Part shown: piece after piece, positions 15,394 to 25,603 of the stretch
Numbering within the stretch: the first letter of the stretch is position 1
How the letters are laid out: every line of letters starts with the position of its first letter
Assembly: GCA_051955535.1 (NCBI GenBank)
Contig: JBQCGP010000091.1
Span: forward strand, 33,641 to 97,640
Direction: 5' to 3'
DNA length: 64,000 bases
Source: 13-2-20CM-68-14 sp051955535
Lineage (GTDB): Bacteria > Actinomycetota > Thermoleophilia > Gaiellales > Gaiellaceae
Notes under the pieces: generated by a model
Told to the model about the DNA's origin: nothing
The model's input: only the letters and a program-made list of their open reading frames with translations
Databases searched by the model: none
Translations under genes and position numbers: made by a program

Positions 15394-17736
15394 TCACGCG
15401 CGCACGACGAGGCCGGACTCGTAGGCAGCGCACGCCCGGAGCCAGTCTGACCTCCAGTGGCCCTGTTCGTCCGACAGGATGTCTTCGAGCACGGCTGCCC
15501 GATCCGTCGGAGTGACGGGCGCGACAGCCGCGAGCTGCTGGACCCGAAAAGGAAGCGGAAGGTCTGTCCGAACGAGCGGCAGCGCGAGGACGGCATCCGC
15601 CGGCGTAAGCGTCACGTCGAGCGTCTCTGCCGCCAGGCTGCGGCGGTCGTCCGTGTCGCAATCGAGCCTGTTGGCGACCGCGCCGATCTCCTCCGCCCCG
15701 TACCGCACTGCGAGGAGTGCGAGGACGCGCCCGCGCAGGAGCTCGAGCTCGTCGCCGAGCGCGTGCGCGAGCTCCGAGCCGGCACCCACCACCTGCCTGA
15801 CCGCCGCGCAGCGGGCGAAATGCTCGGCGTCGGCCCGAAGCGTCCGATCAAGCGCCGCGGAGATCGGCACGGGGTCGGCACCCGCCGCAGCGAGCGCCGT
15901 GAGCACAGCGCGCCCGAGCTCCCGGTCGCGATGCTCGATGTACGGGAAGAGACACATCGCCGCCTGGTCTGGCGACGCAGCCCTTGTTGCCCGCACCAGG
16001 CGCACGGTCGCGGGCGTGGGCTGCTCCGACGTCTCCGCGAGCACGGCCGCGATCCGGGGCAGCGCCGCGTCGCCGAGGCGTCCGAGAGCCGCGGCCGCCG
16101 CGCTCATCGTGGCCGGGACCTCGAGCGCCGTCACCACCTCGTCGATGAGGTCGACGTCGGCAGGCCCAATCGCCGCCAGCGCCTCGGCCCGCATGCTCGA
16201 GTCGGGGTCGCGAAGCAGCGATCGCACCGTCGTGCGAAGGCGGGCTTGGGCCTCACCGTCACCCGTCTCCGCGAGCCGCACGAGAGCCGGAAGGTACACG
16301 TCGGGTCGAGGGTCATCCGCGAGCAGAGCCAGCTCGCCGTGCTCGCCCGAGGCCTCGGAGGCGCTCGGAAGGAGGTCGAGCGCCAGCCTCACAGCTCGCC
16401 CGTCGTCGCTTCCGAGCATCTCGTGCAGGAACGCGGCAGTCTCAGCGTGCTCAACATTCACAGGAGCGTCACGCAGCAGCCGGTGCTTCAGCGCAACGAC
16501 GAGCGAGCGCGCGTAGTCGCCATAGAGCAGGACCGCAGCGGCAGTCCACGCGACGCAGACGACGACGGTCACTGCGATGATCACGGCGACCGAGGCTCCG
16601 GCTGTGCGCAAGGCGAAGAGCACGACGCCCGTAACGCCGATTGCCATCGGCAGGCCTGCGCCCTCGACCACCGATTGCACGGCAAGCCTGTCCTCGAGCG
16701 GGAGCACCTGGAAGGACGTGTTGAGCGACGCCCTCGTGACGCCGTCGGTCAACGCGACGTCGGCGATTCGGGCGGAGGCCACGAGCGCGAACAGGGCGAG
16801 CGACTCAGGGCCCGCGGTTGTCGCCGAGACGAGCATCGCCACCGCGAACACCAGCACCACCGCCGGATTCGCGACGATCCCGAGCCGGAGCCCGAAACGT
16901 CGCAGGAGCGGCGCGGCGAGGAGCGCGAGGAACACAAGGCTCACGGCGTTGAGAGCGATCGTGAACCGCGACAGGAACTGCGCGAGGCTATCGGCGCTGG
17001 CGAATCGGGCCGCGGCGCGGTCGAACAGGATGTACTCGGCCATGTAGGTGCCCGCGGCGGACAGGACCTGGTAGGCCATGAGGAGCAGCACAAAGCGGCT
17101 GGAGAGAAGCAGGTGGAGTGGGGGTCGCGGTAACCCATGCGGTGCGCGCTCCACCTGGCCCAGCCGTTCGGCGAACCGGGCGGCCGTAACTGTGAGCAGC
17201 ATGACGAACGCAACCTGGGCGATCGCGGCGATGAGAAACAGGGCGTTCGTCCCGCCGGGAAGGCGCAGCAGAGGTATGGCCACGAGGCCGCCGGCAAGGA
17301 AGCCGACCGCGAAGCCGGAGACGATGCGTGGGAAGTGAATCCGGATCTGCTGAACGTCGAGCAGCCGTCCGGCCTGCCCACCGACGAAAACGAAGCCAAC
17401 CTGGAGCAGGATCGGGAAGAGCACGAGCAGCGGCGCGGAGACCCAAACACCCGACCACAGCGTGAGCACCGCCCACGCCCCGAAGAAGAAAAGCCCAACG
17501 AGGGACTCGACGAGAATGGCAACGTGTGGGAGCGGCCGGTGCCGGACAACCCGCGCGATCCACGCGGCGATGAGCGTTCCGAAGAGCGCGATCGCGACGA
17601 AAGTGACCGGAAGCCATTTCGACCCGTAGGCGGCGAGGAAGATCGCACTCGACGCGATCACGAGTAGCGACTGGCTCAGACCGAACACGAACGCCTGTGC
17701 GGCCAGCAGCCTGACCACACGGCCCGCGTGGTTCAC
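15394..17736 (-). CDS. Multi-pass carrier (NTT/MFS-like) with C-terminal HEAT-like repeats
   Basis: A 780-residue protein. Residues 1 to about 430 contain roughly 10-12 membrane helices and resemble MFS carriers of the ATP/ADP-exchange (NTT/Tlc-like) group. Residues about 440-780 are soluble, Ala/Leu-rich, with repeated helical pairs (e.g. LLRDPDSSMRAEALAAIG, AAAALGRLGDAALPRIA) typical of HEAT repeats. GTG 17736 overlaps the stop of the upstream cyclic-nucleotide-binding gene by four bases (GTGA), so the two are translationally coupled. The NTT resemblance rests on architecture only; substrate and direction of transport are unknown. It is the third gene of an operon with an HD-domain protein. 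Confidence 0.78.
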   Translation of the reverse strand: MNHAGRVVRLLAAQAFVFGLSQSLLVIASSAIFLAAYGSKWLPVTFVAIALFGTLIAAWIARVVRHRPLPHVAILVESLVGLFFFGAWAVLTLWSGVWVSAPLLVLFPILLQVGFVFVGGQAGRLLDVQQIRIHFPRIVSGFAVGFLAGGLVAIPLLRLPGGTNALFLIAAIAQVAFVMLLTVTAARFAERLGQVERAPHGLPRPPLHLLLSSRFVLLLMAYQVLSAAGTYMAEYILFDRAAARFASADSLAQFLSRFTIALNAVSLVFLALLAAPLLRRFGLRLGIVANPAVVLVFAVAMLVSATTAGPESLALFALVASARIADVALTDGVTRASLNTSFQVLPLEDRLAVQSVVEGAGLPMAIGVTGVVLFALRTAGASVAVIIAVTVVVCVAWTAAAVLLYGDYARSLVVALKHRLLRDAPVNVEHAETAAFLHEMLGSDDGRAVRLALDLLPSASEASGEHGELALLADDPRPDVYLPALVRLAETGDGEAQARLRTTVRSLLRDPDSSMRAEALAAIGPADVDLIDEVVTALEVPATMSAAAAALGRLGDAALPRIAAVLAETSEQPTPATVRLVRATRAASPDQAAMCLFPYIEHRDRELGRAVLTALAAAGADPVPISAALDRTLRADAEHFARCAAVRQVVGAGSELAHALGDELELLRGRVLALLAVRYGAEEIGAVANRLDCDTDDRRSLAAETLDVTLTPADAVLALPLVRTDLPLPFRVQQLAAVAPVTPTDRAAVLEDILSDEQGHWRSDWLRACAAYESGLVVRA

Positions 17737-18173
17737 TCGAGCACGGCGGACTCGTCGGCGCGGTCATCGGCACGCTCGCGCAGGCGCAGGACGAGCGCCC
17801 TGATTACCTCGGTGGCGAGCTCGGGCCGGTCGGCAAGCAATTCGTCCAGCACGGCCTTGCGCAACCTCAGGAGCAGCGTCGAGTCGACTGCCGTGACCGA
17901 CGCCGACCGCGGGCCGGGCACGAGCACCGCGAGCTCTCCAACTGACGAGCCGGCGCCGAGCTCAGCGAAAACCTGACCGCCATGATGCACACGGACGCGA
18001 CCGCTGACGACGACGTAGAGGCAATCCTCCACCGCGCCGTGCTCGATGAACGTCGAGCCCGGCTCGACCGTCACCTCTTCCGCGGTCGCGGCGACCGAGG
18101 CGAGCATACGCCCCGGCACCGCGGAGAACAGATCGACCTCGTGAAGGGCCGCCACGCGCTCGACCAGCATCAT
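17733..18173 (-). CDS. Cyclic-nucleotide-binding-domain protein
   Basis: A 146-residue protein that is essentially one cNMP-binding (CAP-like) domain. It opens with LHEVDLFSAVPGRML, continues with EPGSTFIEHGAVEDCLYVVVSGRVRVHH and carries the phosphate-binding-cassette-like segment GSSVGELAVLVPGPRSASVTA. The GE-L...R-A-S pattern is close to the canonical GELAL...PRAATV, so nucleotide binding is plausible. A Leu/Arg-rich C-terminal helix follows, without a helix-turn-helix. The start is the ATG at 18173, which overlaps the upstream TGA; the frame is open further upstream, but that region is inside the HD gene. It probably transmits a nucleotide signal to the coupled carrier. Confidence 0.85.
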   Translation of the reverse strand: MMLVERVAALHEVDLFSAVPGRMLASVAATAEEVTVEPGSTFIEHGAVEDCLYVVVSGRVRVHHGGQVFAELGAGSSVGELAVLVPGPRSASVTAVDSTLLLRLRKAVLDELLADRPELATEVIRALVLRLRERADDRADESAVLE

Positions 18174-19915
18174 GACCCATGCAGACGCTCGAGCATCGAG
18201 ACGAGCTCGGCGGCAGCGTACGGCCGGAACCAGGTCCGCACGTAACGGTCGCCGGGGATCACCAGGAGCTCGAGCTCCAGCTCGGCCGTCACGTCGCCGT
18301 TTCGCTCCGCCCGCCGGATCACTCCCGTCGTGCCGACCGGCACCCACGGACTCAACGCAGCCGCCGGATACCCGCCGGTCGGCTGCACGCGCAGCCCGCG
18401 TGCGGTCGGAATGTAGACGAAGCCTGAGGGAGAGCCGGCTGTCATGACGATCTCACCCGCCGCCACACGTACGCGTCTGAGATCGGCGAAGGCTTCATCA
18501 AGTTCGAGCCCGTCGACCTTCGCTCCGCCCTGCGCGAGCTGCTTGAGGACGTGGCGAGCCTCGTTTGAACGTGGATCGACGGCGGCGCCGCGGTGGAAGC
18601 GTCGCCACTCCTGCTGGGTCGCGCCCTCGGGGCTTGCAAGCTCGGCCTCGACGGCGCTGATGCGTCCGGCCGACTCGGGATGCACCGCCGCGACGAGCCG
18701 CGCGACAAGGTTCGCGAAGTCTGGGTTGTCTCGCGGACGCTCCACTTGAACATGGGGTTCGTCGGTAATCGCGGGGGCAGGAAGATCGAGCGCTGGAGTC
18801 CCGGCCGTGAGCATTGGCAGGACGTCCGCGAGGATCTCGCCGATTACCAGCGCAGCGCTCCCGGCGGCCGCGATCGCTGCTTCGGGCTCGAGGTACGCGC
18901 CGCGGTGGAAGGCGATCCGCACCTGGCCTTCGGCCGTCACCGTCACCGCCCGCAGGTTTGCCTCGCCGGCGCTTCTCGCGTTGTGGCCGCGAAGCAGGTA
19001 CAGGTTGGCATCGTCCGCCGTCCGCATCGAGAAAACGACTTCTCCCGTGGCCGCGTCGATCAGGATCTCGTACCCACCGGTCGTCCGCAGTGAGGTCCCT
19101 CGCTGCCGAAGGGCGTCCGCAACCCGAAGCAATCGGAGTGCGTCGAGCACGTCATCGGCAAGGTTGCGGTGCGCGACGTCCTGCGACGTGAGCCAAGCGA
19201 ACGAGTCCTCGAGTGGGCTTTCGTACCAATCTGCGTTCGCCGAGGGGACGAACGGGTCCGCATCACGAGCGGAGAGCACCTCGTCCGCAACCCGGTGCGT
19301 CTCGAGGTCGGTCAGCACGGCGCGCTGGATCAGATTCCGCAACGCATCCCTGTCGTCGAGCAGCGACGCGGGGACGAGCGACTTGCTGTGAACGAGAGTG
19401 AGGCTGAGCAGCTCGCGGAGGACGACGTGGGACGGGACCCGAAGCGGCGCCGCTTCCTGGACCGCATGCAGCCGCTGCGCGAGCGGTCCGTCGAAGACAA
19501 GGAGGGGGTCGATCAGGTCCTCAAACTCGGCTGCGAACACCGCGTGCGCCGCGTAGATCGGGTGGAGCCGCCGCCCCGCCGTTGTGAGGTCGACCATGCC
19601 GATGTCGTGCAGATATGTCGCGAGCAGACCGTAGGCGACCAGGAACGCGAACCGCTCCGACGGGCGCGGTGAAATCAGCAGGCCGTTCGCCGTTTCGGCG
19701 AGATCGTGGTAGCAGGCCGCGACATCGCGTACGTGGATCGGGCCGTGATCCGAGAAGAGCGCGGGATGATTGATCGGGTCGGCGAGGAACAGCGGATCTG
19801 CGAGAAGTCGCTCGAGCTTCGCGGCCTGCTCGATCGGGCGCAGGTACCGCTCCTCCAGCTTGTCGAGCACCGTGGCCGGAACCGGCGCGTCCCCCCGCAC
19901 CTCGTCCAACACCAT
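18170..19915 (-). CDS. HD-domain protein with degenerate CNB-like C terminus
   Basis: A 581-residue cytoplasmic protein. The N-terminal third holds an HD metal-dependent phosphohydrolase core with HGPIHVRDVA (His at about residue 53) and YLHDIGMVDL (HD at about 94-95). A long helical middle region follows. Near the C terminus, VRVAAGEIVMTAGSPSGFVYIP...GLRVQPTGG resembles another cyclic-nucleotide-binding beta-roll lacking a clear GE..R cassette. HD proteins typically hydrolyse phosphate monoesters, nucleotides or cyclic dinucleotides; this one lacks the HD-GYP signature. ATG 19915 is the only sensible start, because the long upstream frame lies over a thiolase gene. It heads the HD-CNB-carrier operon. 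Confidence 0.83.
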   Translation of the reverse strand: MVLDEVRGDAPVPATVLDKLEERYLRPIEQAAKLERLLADPLFLADPINHPALFSDHGPIHVRDVAACYHDLAETANGLLISPRPSERFAFLVAYGLLATYLHDIGMVDLTTAGRRLHPIYAAHAVFAAEFEDLIDPLLVFDGPLAQRLHAVQEAAPLRVPSHVVLRELLSLTLVHSKSLVPASLLDDRDALRNLIQRAVLTDLETHRVADEVLSARDADPFVPSANADWYESPLEDSFAWLTSQDVAHRNLADDVLDALRLLRVADALRQRGTSLRTTGGYEILIDAATGEVVFSMRTADDANLYLLRGHNARSAGEANLRAVTVTAEGQVRIAFHRGAYLEPEAAIAAAGSAALVIGEILADVLPMLTAGTPALDLPAPAITDEPHVQVERPRDNPDFANLVARLVAAVHPESAGRISAVEAELASPEGATQQEWRRFHRGAAVDPRSNEARHVLKQLAQGGAKVDGLELDEAFADLRRVRVAAGEIVMTAGSPSGFVYIPTARGLRVQPTGGYPAAALSPWVPVGTTGVIRRAERNGDVTAELELELLVIPGDRYVRTWFRPYAAAELVSMLERLHGS

Positions 19916-19994
19916 GGCGACGAGCCTAACCGTTTGGCGCGGCGACTTCCGCCGCGGCGGCGAAGCGCGGTCAGGCGGAGGAGAGTGTGTACGC

Positions 19995-20021
19995 GGCGGC
20001 GTCGGAAACGCCGCCTTTCGC
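19995..20021. terminator. Hairpin of the GGCG-CGGAA-CGCC family in a divergent promoter region
   Basis: GGCGGCGT-CGGAA-ACGCCGCC followed by TTTCGCT. It lies between divergent gene starts (19915 leftward, 20039 rightward) and ends 17 bases before the thiolase ATG. It cannot be a normal 3' terminator of either gene; it may end a short leader RNA or act as a 5'-UTR structure. Confidence 0.45.
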
Positions 20022-20038
20022 TTACTACACTCGCGCTG

Positions 20039-21258
<1,220 letters not shown>

Positions 21259-21262
<4 letters not shown>

Positions 21263-22203
21263 CCGGTGTAGAGCACGCGCTCGTCGTCTCCGTCCCGCGT
21301 CGCGCGCCCTGACCGCGCGAGCCGCTCGAGATGCGCGAGCGTCTCCGCGACCGCGAAGCGGCGCTCCGTCGGCGAAAGGTCGTCTCCGAAGACGTGTAGC
21401 GAGACCTCGTAGGCGCTTCGCGGCTCGTCGGTAAGCGCCGCCTTCGTCGCGTCGAGCCGCCGGCGGTGGTGCTCGGCGAGCTCACGTGCGCGCGCAGCAG
21501 GGTCGCCGATCGGTTCGCCGTGGCCCGCGTACGCGATCCGCGGCCCGAGCTCGACCACCCGCTCGAGCGATCCAAGGTAGTCGGCGAGGGGATCGGGCTG
21601 CGCCTCCGGGTAGATGCCGACAGTCGGGCTGATCCGCGCGAGCAGCGCGTCGCCCGCGATCAGGACGCCGTCGCGAAGGAGCGCGAGGTGGCCGTCCGCA
21701 TGCCCCGGCAGGTGGACGATCTCCCAGCCGTCCAGCGAGCCGCCCGGCTCGAGCGGCTCGGGATCCACGGGGACGCGCACGAACCGCCGCAGCGCCTCCG
21801 AGTCGCGACGGAGCTCCGGAAGCTGTGCGTCCGGCAGGCCATGGGCAACCATGTGCCGCTCGAGCCGGTCGCGCGACGCTCCGTCGCCCCACACCCGCGC
21901 ACACTGCTCATGGTCAAGGCGGCCCTCAAAGACGGTTGCGCCCGTGAGCTCGGCGACCGTGGCTGCATCGCCGACGTGGTCGGGATGGAAGTGCGTGACG
22001 ACGACGCGCTCGAGCGGCCCGTCGAGCGACGCGAGCACCGGCGTCCACCGCGCCTCGGCCGCGGGGAGGCCGAGCCCTGCGTCGACGAGGATCCAGCCGC
22101 CGTCCGAAGCGCGTACCAGGTAGCAGTGGACGTGGTCGATGCCGAGCGGGAGCGGAAAGGTGAGGCGCCGAATCTCGTTTTCGAGCTCGATCGGCTCCGG
22201 CAT
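21259..22203 (-). CDS. MBL-fold metallo-hydrolase
   Basis: A 314-residue metallo-beta-lactamase-fold protein with the dinuclear metal motif THFHPDHVGD (about residues 71-80), a later His in HLPGHADGHL, the Asp in LIAGDALLARISP and a final YAGHGEPIGDP. The C-terminal RRFAVAETLAHLERL helix resembles the winged-helix tail of LACTB2/GloB-like hydrolases. It probably cleaves a thioester or ester. It diverges from livG with a 19-base gap, so promoters must overlap the coding regions. Confidence 0.88.
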
Positions 22204-22222
22204 CGCCGTAAGCTACCCGGCC

Positions 22223-22960
22223 ATGGCGCTGCTCGAAGTCGACGACGTCAGTCGCCGGTTCGGCGGCATCGTCGCCATCGACCATGTGTCGTTCGACGTC
22301 GGCGAAGGGCAGATCGTCGGCCTGATCGGGCCGAACGGTGCCGGCAAGACGACGGTGTTCAACCTGATCACGCGGATCTATCGGCCGCACGGCGGCGACA
22401 TCCGAGTCGCCGGGCAGACGCTGCTCAAGGCCGCGCCGCACGCGGTCGTCAGTCGCGGGATTGCCCGCACGTTCCAGAACCTTGCCCTGTTCACCACGAT
22501 GACTGTCAGCGAGAACGTGCTCGTCGGCGGTCACGCCGGGACGTTCTTCGCACGCGAGCGCGTGCTGCGCGAGCGCGCCGACGAGGTGATCGCGTACGTC
22601 GGTCTCACCGACGTCGCCGAGCGCCCGCTGCAGGGGTTGCCGTTCTCGACGCTCAAGCGCGTCGAGATCGCGCGGGCGCTCGTGTCGCAGCCGAAGCTGC
22701 TCCTGCTCGACGAGCCCGCGGGCGGCCTCCATCACCAGCAGGTCGGCGAGCTAGGCCGTTTCATTCGCTCGCTACGCGACGACTTCAAGCTGACGATCGT
22801 GCTCGTCGAGCACCACATGAACCTCGTCATGGGCGTCTCCGATCTCGTCCACGTGCTGGACTTCGGGCGCAAGATCGCGAGCGGTACCCCCGACGAAGTG
22901 CGGAAGGACCCGGCCGTGATCGAGGCGTACCTCGGAGCGGACATCGATGAGCCTGCTTGA
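22223..22960 (+). CDS. livG: Liv-type ABC transporter ATPase (LivG family)
   Basis: Cytoplasmic ATP-binding subunit of a branched-chain amino-acid/amide-type (HAAT) importer. Seen: Walker A GPNGAGKTT, the Q-loop RTFQNLALF, a variant signature LPFSTLKRVEIARAL in place of the more usual LPYGxQRR, and Walker B LLLLDEPAGGL, then H-loop EHHMN. 245 residues. The start is ATG 22223 (MALLEVDDV). It overlaps livF by 14 bases. Real substrates of such systems include amino acids, amides, urea and aromatic or aliphatic acids. Confidence 0.93.
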   Translation: MALLEVDDVSRRFGGIVAIDHVSFDVGEGQIVGLIGPNGAGKTTVFNLITRIYRPHGGDIRVAGQTLLKAAPHAVVSRGIARTFQNLALFTTMTVSENVLVGGHAGTFFARERVLRERADEVIAYVGLTDVAERPLQGLPFSTLKRVEIARALVSQPKLLLLDEPAGGLHHQQVGELGRFIRSLRDDFKLTIVLVEHHMNLVMGVSDLVHVLDFGRKIASGTPDEVRKDPAVIEAYLGADIDEPA

Positions 22961-23657
22961 GCTCGACAACGTCGTCGCGAGCTACGGCGCCATCGAGGCA
23001 CTGCACGGGATCTCACTGCGCGTCGGCGAGCATGAGATCGTCGCCGTCCTCGGCCCGAACGGCGCCGGCAAGACGACGATGCTCCGCGCGATATCAGGGA
23101 CGGTGAAGAGCACGGGCAACGTGGTCATCGGCGACCGCCGCCTTGCGCGCCGCTCGCCTGAGCGAGTCGCTCGGCTCGGCGTCGCCCATGTTCCGGAGGG
23201 ACGCGGAATCTACGGCCAGCTGTCGGTCCGTGACAACCTGCGTATGGGCGCCTATACACGCCGCGGGCGCGACGGCTTCAAGCAGGACTACGAGCGGGTC
23301 GTCGGCTCCTTCCCGTGGATCGGCCGCCGCGCCCGCCAGAAGGCGGGAACGCTCAGCGGCGGCGAGCAGCAGATGCTCGCGATCGCCCGCGCGCTGATGA
23401 GCCGCCCGACGCTGTTGCTCCTCGACGAGCCGTCGCTCGGACTCGCGCCGCTCGTCGCGAAGGAGATCTTCCGGATCGTGCGGACGCTCAACCAGGAGGA
23501 GAGCGTCGCGGTGCTGCTAGTCGAGCAGAACGCGCGCTCGGCGCTCGAGCTCGCGTCGCGCGGGTACGTGCTCGAGGCCGGCCGGGTCGCGGTCGCCGGC
23601 GACGCGGCCGAGCTCCAGGCCAACGAAACGATCCAGCGCGTCTACCTCGGCTACTGA
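22947..23657 (+). CDS. livF: Liv-type ABC transporter ATPase (LivF family)
   Basis: Second ATPase of the importer, 236 residues. Walker A is GPNGAGKTT, the signature LSGGEQQMLAIARAL, Walker B LLLLDEPSLGLAP and the switch His region VEQNARSALE. The LivF-specific VPEGRGIYGQLSVRDNL is present. It overlaps livG upstream and shares one base (TGATG) with livH downstream, indicating coupled translation of the complex. Confidence 0.94.
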   Translation: MSLLELDNVVASYGAIEALHGISLRVGEHEIVAVLGPNGAGKTTMLRAISGTVKSTGNVVIGDRRLARRSPERVARLGVAHVPEGRGIYGQLSVRDNLRMGAYTRRGRDGFKQDYERVVGSFPWIGRRARQKAGTLSGGEQQMLAIARALMSRPTLLLLDEPSLGLAPLVAKEIFRIVRTLNQEESVAVLLVEQNARSALELASRGYVLEAGRVAVAGDAAELQANETIQRVYLGY

Positions 23658-24538
23658 TGCAGCAGTTCTGGCAACAGGTCGCGCTGGGGCTCGAGAGCGG
23701 GTCGATCTACGCCTCGCTGGCGCTCGCGCTCGTGCTCGTCTACCGCGCGACCGGCGTCGTCAACTTCGCCCAGGGCGAGATGGCGATGTTCACGACCTAC
23801 ATCGCCTCGACGCTACTCGCGCATGGGTTCGGCTACTGGCAGATGTTCGGCGCGACGCTAGCGATCGCGTTCTTCGGCGGCCTCGCGCTGGAGCGGACGG
23901 TGATCCGTCCGGTCGAGCGGGCGCCGGAGCTTACGGTCGTCGTCGTGACGGTTGGGCTGCTGATCGCTATCAACGGGCTCGCAACCTGGGTCTGGGGGCC
24001 GGAGATCAAGTTCTTCCCCAGCATGTTCCCGACCCACAGCTCGAAGATCGGCGGCGTGACGATCCCGCTCGACGCACTCGAGGTCACCGGCGTGATGCTC
24101 GGGATCGTGCTGACGATGTTCCTCTTCTTCCGGTACACGAAGCTCGGGCTTGCGCTCCGCGCGGTGGCGACCGAGCCGGATGTCAGCCGCCTGCTCGGGG
24201 TTCGCGTCGGCTGGATGCTCGCGATCGGCTGGGGCCTCGCCGCGCTGCTCGGTGCCGTCTCGGGCCTGCTCGCGGCGCCGATCTTCTTCCTGACGCCGAA
24301 CATGATGCAGGGGATCCTGCTCTACGCGTTCGCCGCGGCGGTGCTCGGCGGAATCGACAGCCCAGTCGGCGCCGTCGTCGGCGGGCTTCTGATCGGGGTC
24401 GGGATCAACCTGCTGACGACGTACGTGCCGTCGATCACGGCGGAGCTCCAGCTGCCGGTCGTGCTCGGATTGCTTCTGCTCGTGCTGGTCGTGCGGCCGG
24501 CCGGGCTCTTCGGTGAGGCGCACGTGGAGCGCGTGTGA
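23657..24538 (+). CDS. livH: Liv-type ABC permease (LivH family)
   Basis: Inner-membrane permease, 293 residues, about eight helices. It starts MQQFWQQVALGLESGSIYA and has the LivH signature VVNFAQGEMAMF plus the cytoplasmic coupling loop LALRAVATEPDVSRLLGV. ATG 23657 is used because it overlaps the livF stop; the frame is open upstream but overlies livF. Confidence 0.93.
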   Translation: MQQFWQQVALGLESGSIYASLALALVLVYRATGVVNFAQGEMAMFTTYIASTLLAHGFGYWQMFGATLAIAFFGGLALERTVIRPVERAPELTVVVVTVGLLIAINGLATWVWGPEIKFFPSMFPTHSSKIGGVTIPLDALEVTGVMLGIVLTMFLFFRYTKLGLALRAVATEPDVSRLLGVRVGWMLAIGWGLAALLGAVSGLLAAPIFFLTPNMMQGILLYAFAAAVLGGIDSPVGAVVGGLLIGVGINLLTTYVPSITAELQLPVVLGLLLLVLVVRPAGLFGEAHVERV

Positions 24539-25530
24539 ACTGGCTCGCCGGCTTCCGCGCCCTCCTGCTCGCGTCGTCGGTCGGGCTCGTCGTCCTGCTG
24601 CCCTTCCTCGTCAGCAACTACCACACCTACCAGCTCGCCCAGGTCGCGATCTACACGATCGCCGTGATCGGCGTAAACATCGTCACCGGCTACGCGGGCC
24701 AGATCTCGCTCGGCCACGGCGCCTTCATGCTCATCGGCGCGTACACGACCTCCTCGCTGATCGTCCACGCGAACTTCCCGTACGGCGCCACGATCCCGCT
24801 CGCTGGCGTGATCGCAGGCGTGGCCGGTTTCCTCTTCGGCTTCCCGGCCCTGCGGCTCGCCGGCGTCTACCTCGCGCTCGCGACCCTCGCGATCGCGACC
24901 GCGCTGCCGGGCGTCGCCGAGCACTTCTCCGGCCTGACCGGCGGAAGCATCGGACTACGGCTGCCGACGCCCACGCCGCCGTTCGGCTGGAACGTCTCGG
25001 ACAACGTCTGGATCTACGTCTTGAGCTGGGCGATCGCGGGACTGATGTTCGTGCTGTCGTGGCTGATCCTCCGCGGCCGGTTCGGCCGCGCGCTGCGTGC
25101 GATCCGCGACCGCCACGCGGCCGCTGTCTCGTCCGGCGTCAACCTCGCCCTCTACAAGACGCTGGCCTTCGGGGTCTCGGCGGCGTTTGCCGGCGTCTCG
25201 GGCTCCCTCCTCGTGCTCTCGCTCGGTTACATCAACCCGAGCGTCTTCCCGCTGACCCTCTCGATCCTGCTGCTGACGGGCGCAGTGGTCGGCGGCTTGG
25301 GAACGCTTCCCGGCCCGGTCTTCGGCGGACTTCTGATCGTGTACCTCTGGGTGACGCCGTTTTACGCGAATCTCCAGCACGTGCCGAAGGACGCACCGCC
25401 GGTCATTTACGGCGTCCTGACGATCCTCGTCATGTTCGCTGTCCCGAACGGCATCGTGGGCACGCTGCGGCGGCTCGTTCGGGTCTCCAGGCGCGGCGCG
25501 ACCGCAAAGGGTGCGACGACCACCGCCTAA
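24535..25530 (+). CDS. livM: Liv-type ABC permease (LivM family)
   Basis: Second permease, 331 residues, about nine to ten helices. LivM features: VNIVTGYAGQISLGHGAFM and the coupling loop RFGRALRAIRDRHAAAVSSGV. The GTG start overlaps the livH stop by four bases. The C terminus is positively charged. A 73-base gap precedes the binding-protein gene. Confidence 0.93.
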   Translation: MNWLAGFRALLLASSVGLVVLLPFLVSNYHTYQLAQVAIYTIAVIGVNIVTGYAGQISLGHGAFMLIGAYTTSSLIVHANFPYGATIPLAGVIAGVAGFLFGFPALRLAGVYLALATLAIATALPGVAEHFSGLTGGSIGLRLPTPTPPFGWNVSDNVWIYVLSWAIAGLMFVLSWLILRGRFGRALRAIRDRHAAAVSSGVNLALYKTLAFGVSAAFAGVSGSLLVLSLGYINPSVFPLTLSILLLTGAVVGGLGTLPGPVFGGLLIVYLWVTPFYANLQHVPKDAPPVIYGVLTILVMFAVPNGIVGTLRRLVRVSRRGATAKGATTTA

Positions 25531-25603
25531 CACGGACTTCTCGACTACGTCAAAATAGGCACGAATCGGAATTACCGGTTCGACACCTACGAGAGGAGAA
25601 TCG

